Source of the DNA: Massilia sp. MS-15
Lineage (GTDB): Bacteria; Pseudomonadota; Gammaproteobacteria; Burkholderiales; Burkholderiaceae_D
Reading direction: 5' to 3'
DNA: 64,000 nucleotides
Assembly: GCF_020176695.1 (NCBI RefSeq)
Contig: NZ_JAIWIA010000027.1
Coordinates: 62,001 to 126,000 of the forward strand
Below are positions 62,148 to 64,000 of the stretch, in pieces. The stretch's first letter is position 1. The number at the start of each line of letters is the position of its first letter. The notes under the pieces were generated by a model. The model ran no database searches. It was not told the origin of the DNA and saw only the letters and a program-made list of their open reading frames with translations. A program made the position numbers and the translations under genes.

Positions 62148-62498
62148 CTAGTGGCTGAGCAGGTAGGCCGAGATGTCGAGCGCATCGCGCTCGCTCACGC
62201 CCATGTTGGGCATCGCCGTTTGCGGGTCGACCGCCTGCGGATCGCGGATCCAGCGCACCAGGCCGGCCTGGTCGCCGCGCAGGCCGCCGGCCAGCGTCTC
62301 GCGCCGCGCCATGTCCTCCAGCGGCCGGCCGACATATACCTTCGAGCCCGGCACACCGGGAATCTGGTGGCAGGACTGGCAGGCGTACTGCGTGACGGCG
62401 ATCTTGCCGCGCGCCGGATCGCCGCGCACGCCGGCCGGCGGCCGGTCCGGCGCGCAGCCGGCCAGCGCCAGCACCACGGTCAGTGCCAGCGCCCTCAT
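62148..62498 (-). CDS. Lipoprotein monoheme cytochrome c
   Basis: 116 residues. Lipobox LALAGC (Cys15), haem motif CQSCH, axial Met candidate in TAMPNMGVSERDALDISAYLLSH. Its start overlaps the next upstream cytochrome gene by 4 bp. Closely similar in plan to the cytochrome encoded divergently at 63224. Probably an electron donor to the oxidase whose subunit II begins at 63613. Confidence 0.87.
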   Translation of the reverse strand: MRALALTVVLALAGCAPDRPPAGVRGDPARGKIAVTQYACQSCHQIPGVPGSKVYVGRPLEDMARRETLAGGLRGDQAGLVRWIRDPQAVDPQTAMPNMGVSERDALDISAYLLSH

Positions 62499-63079
62499 GG
62501 CGCGGCTCCGGCGGGCGCCGACGCTGCACCGTCAAGAGCGCGGTCCGGAGCGACCCAGTCCCTGAACTCCGGCGCGCCCAGCGAAGGCAGCAGGGTCACG
62601 AAGGCCACCACCGCCCATAACTCCTCTTCGCGCAAATGGTATTCCCAGGCCGGCATGCCGCTCATCTTGATGCCGTTCCGGGTCACCCAGTACAGCTCGC
62701 GCGTTTTCCAGCGCTGGGTGGCGTCCACCAGCGGACCGGGAATCGGCTGCATGCTCATGCCGATCGTCGATTGCGCCACCCCGGGGCCGCCGTGGCACTG
62801 CAGGCACTTGTCGCGGTAGATCCGGGCGCCCAGGCGCAGCTGCTGCGGTTCGCCAAAGCCGGTGGCCGGCACCCGCACCGCGCGCGCATGGTGGCGCACC
62901 GACCGCGTCATGCCTTCCTCCAGCACCGTGTATACGAAGGGAACATGCTGGGCCGTGGCGCCGATGTTGTACCAGCCGCCGAACAGCAGCGCGAGGCCGG
63001 CCGCGCCGGCGCCGGCGCCCAGCACCAGCAGCGTGGCGAGCACGGTCTTCAGGATCAGCCTGTGGCGCGAAGAAGGCAT
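62495..63079 (-). CDS. Membrane-anchored monoheme cytochrome c
   Basis: 194 residues. One N-terminal membrane helix (about 10-34) without a clear cleavage site, followed by YNIGATAQHVPFVYTVLEEGM, haem motif CLQCHGGPG and axial Met in MSGMPAWEYHLREEELWAVVAFV. Coupled to the downstream lipoprotein cytochrome. Such cytochromes are common next to alternative cytochrome oxidase operons. A TATAAT hexamer on the minus strand (63134-63139) is a possible -10. Confidence 0.85.
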   Translation of the reverse strand: MPSSRHRLILKTVLATLLVLGAGAGAAGLALLFGGWYNIGATAQHVPFVYTVLEEGMTRSVRHHARAVRVPATGFGEPQQLRLGARIYRDKCLQCHGGPGVAQSTIGMSMQPIPGPLVDATQRWKTRELYWVTRNGIKMSGMPAWEYHLREEELWAVVAFVTLLPSLGAPEFRDWVAPDRALDGAASAPAGAAP

Positions 63080-63223
63080 TGTGCGGGGTGCGTCCGATTG
63101 GAGTCGTTAAAAAAAATGCATCATTCTTTGTGTATTATAAAAGCCACTTAACAATTGTGATTTCCAAGCGTGCGCACCAGTCTCCCTCACGACCACGTCC
63201 GCCAGGCATGCCGGCGCGACGGC

Positions 63224-63616
63224 ATGGCACTGGCCCGTCTGGCCCCGCTGGCCTCCCTGGCCTCCCTGGCCTCCCTGGCCTGCCTTGTCCTGCTGGCCGG
63301 CTGCGCGGAAGAAGGCAGGCCGCCCCGCGTACCGGGCGGCGACGCCCGGCAGGGCCTGCGCCTGGTGACCCAGTACCAGTGCGGCGCCTGCCACGCGATC
63401 CCCGGCGTGCAGGGCGCGGCCGGCCGCGCCGGTCCGGCGCTCGACAACATCGGGCGCCTGAGCTACATCGCCGGCCGCATCCCCAACCAGCCCGCCAACA
63501 TGCAGCGCTGGCTGCGCGCCCCGCACGCGCTCAAGCCCGGCACCGAGATGCCGCCCATGGGCCTCACGGAACAGGAAGCGCGCCACGTGGCGGCGTTCCT
63601 GTACACGCTGCGATGA
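63224..63616 (+). CDS. Lipoprotein monoheme cytochrome c
   Basis: 130 residues. Signal peptide with Leu-Ala-Ser repeats ending in lipobox LLAGC (Cys27), haem motif CGACH, axial Met in TEMPPMGLTEQEARHVAAFLYTL. The signal peptide core is encoded by a 9-bp tandem repeat. ATG 63224 was chosen because it places the lipobox properly; a GTG 18 codons upstream is the alternative. Overlaps the subunit II gene by 4 bp. Confidence 0.83.
   Translation: MALARLAPLASLASLASLACLVLLAGCAEEGRPPRVPGGDARQGLRLVTQYQCGACHAIPGVQGAAGRAGPALDNIGRLSYIAGRIPNQPANMQRWLRAPHALKPGTEMPPMGLTEQEARHVAAFLYTLR
63248..63283. repeat. 9-bp tandem repeat in a lipoprotein signal peptide
   Basis: CTGGCCTCC three times, then CTGGCCTGC, encoding Leu-Ala-Ser units in the hydrophobic core of the signal peptide. 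Confidence 0.9.
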
Positions 63617-64000
63617 ACGGCCTGCATTCGGTGCTGGAGCCGGGCGGCTGGGATGCCGCCATCATCAGCGGCTTCGCCTGGGTGCTGTTCGGCGCCGGCA
63701 CCGTGATCTTCCTGGCCGTGATGGCCCTGCTGCTGCTCAGCCTGCGGCGCCAGGGGCGCCCCGCGCGCGCGCTGCTGTGGATCGGCGGCGGCGGCATCGC
63801 CTTCCCGGTGCTGGTGCTGAGCGCGCTGCTCGGCTGGAGCACCTGGCGCAGCACCCAGCTGGCGCCGCAGTCCTCGCAGGGAGCACTGAGCATCTCGGTG
63901 ACCGGCAAGATGTGGTGGTGGGAAGTGCGCTACCGCGACCCGGCCAGCGGCCGCGAGATCGTCAGCGCCAACGAGATCCGCATTCCCACCGGGCGCGCGG
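63613..64000 (+). CDS. Cytochrome c oxidase subunit II (partial, runs off the window)
   Basis: First 129 codons. Two N-terminal membrane helices (about residues 17-45 and 55-75), then the start of the periplasmic cupredoxin domain, ISVTGKMWWWEVRY, the aromatic region near CuA in subunit II. Met start overlaps the cytochrome stop as ATGA. The CuA ligands lie beyond the edge, so completeness cannot be judged. Confidence 0.85.
   Translation, partial: MNGLHSVLEPGGWDAAIISGFAWVLFGAGTVIFLAVMALLLLSLRRQGRPARALLWIGGGGIAFPVLVLSALLGWSTWRSTQLAPQSSQGALSISVTGKMWWWEVRYRDPASGREIVSANEIRIPTGRA

Overview
The window looks like chromosomal DNA from a high-GC betaproteobacterium of the order Burkholderiales, most likely Oxalobacteraceae (Massilia/Telluria/Pseudoduganella type). 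I infer this from the housekeeping gene set and neighbourhoods (nrdAB, pilRS next to a PP0621-type ORF, ypjD and ffh, proS divergent from rppH, parE-parC, pmbA/darP/mogA) and from the codon use; no database search was possible. Nothing looks like a prophage, plasmid, CRISPR array or integrative element, and I found no tRNA or rRNA gene.

Layout. 1-4.5 kb: class Ia ribonucleotide reductase (nrdA-nrdB, minus strand) behind a promoter with two NrdR-like boxes. 4.7-9 kb: the PilR/PilS-type two-component pair, a small membrane/zinc-ribbon protein and a CcsA-like cytochrome assembly protein. 9.1-11.2 kb: ffh and a SWIB-domain protein with a histone-H1-like tail. 11.2-18 kb: two tandem exported alkaline phosphatases, a lytic transglycosylase coupled to proS, rppH and a DUF1841 gene. 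18-26.9 kb: a SulP transporter, two small cytochromes c, a MoxR-GNAT-VWA operon, a proton antiporter overlapping a YbdK ligase, and a class I glutamine-amidotransferase-like hydrolase. 26.9-32.3 kb: a protein with two degenerate receiver domains, then parE and parC. 32.4-38.2 kb: exported proteins (Ala/Lys-rich protein, M64 peptidase, alpha/beta hydrolase, cyanophycinase-like protein, NTF2-like protein) and a GNAT. 38.3-42.6 kb: argH, rsgA, a HAD phosphatase, a KTSC-like protein and a cupin.

The largest functional unit is the phenylacetate catabolic cluster (42.7-55.5 kb). paaABCDE encodes the multicomponent phenylacetyl-CoA epoxidase, followed by paaG, paaH, paaI, paaK, paaJ, paaY and paaZ on the minus strand; the repressor gene paaX diverges from paaA. 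The paaF hydratase gene is not in the cluster. After it come an M14 carboxypeptidase, small hypothetical proteins, pmbA, darP, mogA, an esterase, a fumarylacetoacetase-family protein, and the edge of a cytochrome oxidase cluster (three monoheme cytochromes c and the start of subunit II) that runs off the end.

The most unusual signal is not a protein. A family of intergenic palindromes headed by GTAG (consensus head GTAGGGTGGGCGG, tail CCGCCCACGCG) occurs at six places, mostly as inverted pairs of the REPIN type. Most copies start 0-5 bases after a stop codon, and in four genes the TAG of the head, or of a CTAG variant, is itself the stop codon. One single copy lies inside the paa operon between paaA and paaB. 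Other points worth a second look are a near-consensus SOS (LexA) box at 26844-26863, an in-frame 9-bp tandem repeat inside the kinase domain of PilS, a similar repeat in a lipoprotein signal peptide, and a Gln at the quinolone-contact serine position of ParC.
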